Assembly: GCA_025966335.1 (NCBI GenBank)
Contig: JAICRS010000042.1
Coordinates: 1-16,408 of the forward strand
Source: Nocardioidaceae bacterium
GTDB lineage: Bacteria > Actinomycetota > Actinomycetes > Propionibacteriales > Nocardioidaceae
Direction of reading: 5' to 3'
DNA: 16,408 nucleotides
Shown here piece by piece: positions 14,984 through 16,408 of the stretch. Each line of letters begins with the position of its first letter. The first letter of the stretch is position 1. A model generated the notes under the pieces. That model did no database searches. It was not told where the DNA came from and worked only from the letters and a program-made list of their open reading frames with translations. The position numbers were made by a program, and so were the translations under genes.

Positions 14984-16306
14984 ATGTCATCTCGGACCAC
15001 CCGTCGCGGAGCCTGCCTGGTCTCCGCGACGTCGCTGCTTCTGGCCGTCACCGGGGCCATCGCTCCGGTCGCCGTGGCGAAGGACACGCCACCCGCGCCT
15101 CGACAGGTGAGCTTCACCGCGTGGGACTTCGGCGACGGCGAAGGCGACGGCGACCCCGGCGGCACCCATGCCGGTACGACGGTCGCGGCCGATGTGCTCA
15201 CGATGGCGGAGCCGGCCGGGACCCGGACCTACGACGACCCCCACGACGACGAGACCGCGAGCACCACCTACGACGAGGCCACCTGGACCTCACCGAGGGT
15301 CCGACCCGGCTTCGCGCTGACCGAGCTGGTCGGCTCCTGGAACGCCGACACCCCCGACGGCACCTGGGTGGAGGTCGCGGTCCAGGGGCTCGCCGACGAC
15401 GGCAGCACCTCGAAGTGGTACGTGCTCGGTCGCTGGTCGGAGGACGACTCCTCGTTCCACCCCACCTCCCTGTCCGGGCAGGGCGACGAGCTGGCGACGG
15501 TCGCGATCGACACCCTGGTGACCCGGACCGACCGGGCACTGGTCTCCTTCCAGCTCCGGGTCTCCCTGCTCCGCGAGGCCGGCAGCACCGCGTCGCCGAG
15601 CGTCAGCATGCTCGGGGCGATGGCCTCGCGGATCCCGGACCTGAAGAGGATCCCGGCCTCGCCGACCACGATGACCGAGACCGTGGCGCTCGACGTGCCG
15701 GCGTACTCCCAAGAAGTGCACATCGGCGACTACCCGCAGTGGGACGGCGGTGGGGAGGCCTGGTGCTCGCCGACCTCCACGGCGATGGTGCTCGGCTACT
15801 GGGGCACCGGTCCCTCCGAGACCGACTACGCATGGGTGCTCGCCGATGACCCCGGACATCAGGACCCGTGGGTCGACCACGCCGCGCGCTACACCTACGA
15901 CTACAACTACGACGGCGCCGGCAACTGGCCGTTCAACACCGCCTACGCCGCCCGGTTCGGGCTCGAGTCGTTCGTCACCCGGCTCCGGTCGCTGACCGAG
16001 GCCGAGCAGTTCATCAAGGCCGGCATCCCGCTGGTGGTCTCGGTGTCGTTCAAGGAGAGCAAGCTCGACGGCGCCGGCTACGGCACCAACGGGCACCTGA
16101 TGACGATCGTCGGCTTCGAGGCCGACGGCGACGTGATCGTCAACGACCCCGCCTCGCACCTGATCCCGAGCAACGACGAGGTCCGGGTGGTCTACGACCG
16201 TGAACAGCTGGAGAATGCCTGGATCGGCCACACCGGCGGGATCAGCTACGTGATCCACCCGGAGGGCGTCGCCCTTCCGGCGGCCCCGGCGCAGGCCAAC
16301 TGGTGA
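14984..16306 (+). CDS. Secreted peptidase C39-like protein
   Basis: This 440-residue exported protein has a signal peptide of about 32 residues: TRR near the N-terminus, a hydrophobic core, and predicted cleavage after AVA. A beta-rich N-terminal domain of about 190 residues follows. The C-terminal C39-like papain-fold domain begins near residue 235 (VPAYSQEVHIGDYPQWDGGG). Its catalytic residues look complete: C261 (AWCSPTSTAM), H371 (TNGHLMTIVGF) and D388 (NDPAS). Proteins of this type are secreted cysteine peptidases or C39-like hydrolases of unknown target; unlike bacteriocin exporters they lack ABC and membrane domains. The ATG follows GGGGAAG by about six nt. It stands alone, divergent from cysS with about 95 bp between them. 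Confidence 0.88.
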   Translation: MSSRTTRRGACLVSATSLLLAVTGAIAPVAVAKDTPPAPRQVSFTAWDFGDGEGDGDPGGTHAGTTVAADVLTMAEPAGTRTYDDPHDDETASTTYDEATWTSPRVRPGFALTELVGSWNADTPDGTWVEVAVQGLADDGSTSKWYVLGRWSEDDSSFHPTSLSGQGDELATVAIDTLVTRTDRALVSFQLRVSLLREAGSTASPSVSMLGAMASRIPDLKRIPASPTTMTETVALDVPAYSQEVHIGDYPQWDGGGEAWCSPTSTAMVLGYWGTGPSETDYAWVLADDPGHQDPWVDHAARYTYDYNYDGAGNWPFNTAYAARFGLESFVTRLRSLTEAEQFIKAGIPLVVSVSFKESKLDGAGYGTNGHLMTIVGFEADGDVIVNDPASHLIPSNDEVRVVYDREQLENAWIGHTGGISYVIHPEGVALPAAPAQANW

Positions 16307-16351
16307 CACCGGTGGTTGTGGCGTTTGAGCACTGGAGTGACGAATGAGAGT

Positions 16352-16357
16352 TAGGGT
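16352..16357 (+). promoter_or_regulatory. -10 box of the gene at the right edge, probably leaderless
   Basis: TAGGGT lies six nt upstream of a GTG at 16364. It is the same box as before the DUF4032 gene, with spacing shorter by one base. No Shine-Dalgarno is present. Confidence 0.4.
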
Positions 16358-16363
16358 TTGCTC

Positions 16364-16408
16364 GTGCGTCTGACTCTTCCTCGTACCCTCCTCGCCGCCG
16401 CGCTGACC
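16364..16408 (+). CDS. Start of an exported protein gene, cut by the window edge
   Basis: Fifteen codons are visible from the GTG: MRLTLPRTLLAAALT. Two Arg residues and a hydrophobic Leu/Ala run look like the beginning of a signal peptide. The upstream TAGGGT box supports the start. Nothing can be said about function. It could also be a chance frame, given the short length. Confidence 0.5.
   Translation, partial: MRLTLPRTLLAAALT

Overview
The window is high-GC DNA with dense, alternating transcription units. Several coding starts sit only 6-7 nt below a -10-like TANNNT box, as in leaderless actinobacterial transcripts. Protein content (a kinase-like DUF4032 protein, a DUF559/AbiEi-type protein, a GTG-started cysS next to rlmB, sugar ABC transporters without their own ATPase) points to an actinobacterium. 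Nocardioides or a relative is my best guess, made without a database search.

Left part (1-2593): the 3' end of a hemerythrin-like gene runs convergently into a two-gene minus-strand operon encoding a split transketolase (TPP-binding half, then pyrimidine-binding half). The operon is divergent from soxR, a [2Fe-2S] redox sensor. The 55 bp between them holds a SoxR-like box. It sits inside a 19-bp promoter spacer that faces the transketolase genes.

Sugar uptake (2600-9702): a LacI-type repressor is divergent from a malEFG-like operon (lipoprotein binding protein, long MalF-like permease, MalG-like permease). The shared promoter region has GCAA/TTGC repeats at roughly helical spacing, and there is a hairpin between malE and malF. 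No malK-type ATPase is present. A GntR/FadR-type regulator follows, convergent with a GntP-family permease whose upstream region carries a perfect GntR-type operator.

Right part (9836-16408): a DUF4032 kinase-like gene, a wHTH-DUF559 gene flanked by two inverted arrays of 22-bp tandem repeats, then rlmB and cysS on the minus strand separated by a 14-bp-stem hairpin. A secreted C39-like cysteine protease is divergent from cysS. The last 45 bases begin another gene with a signal-peptide-like start.

The most unusual item is the pair of ordered 22-bp arrays in inverted orientation around the DUF559 gene (11095-12455). Their unit order is conserved between the two sides, so the whole segment looks like one bounded genetic unit. 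The SoxR box positioned to drive a split transketolase is the second.
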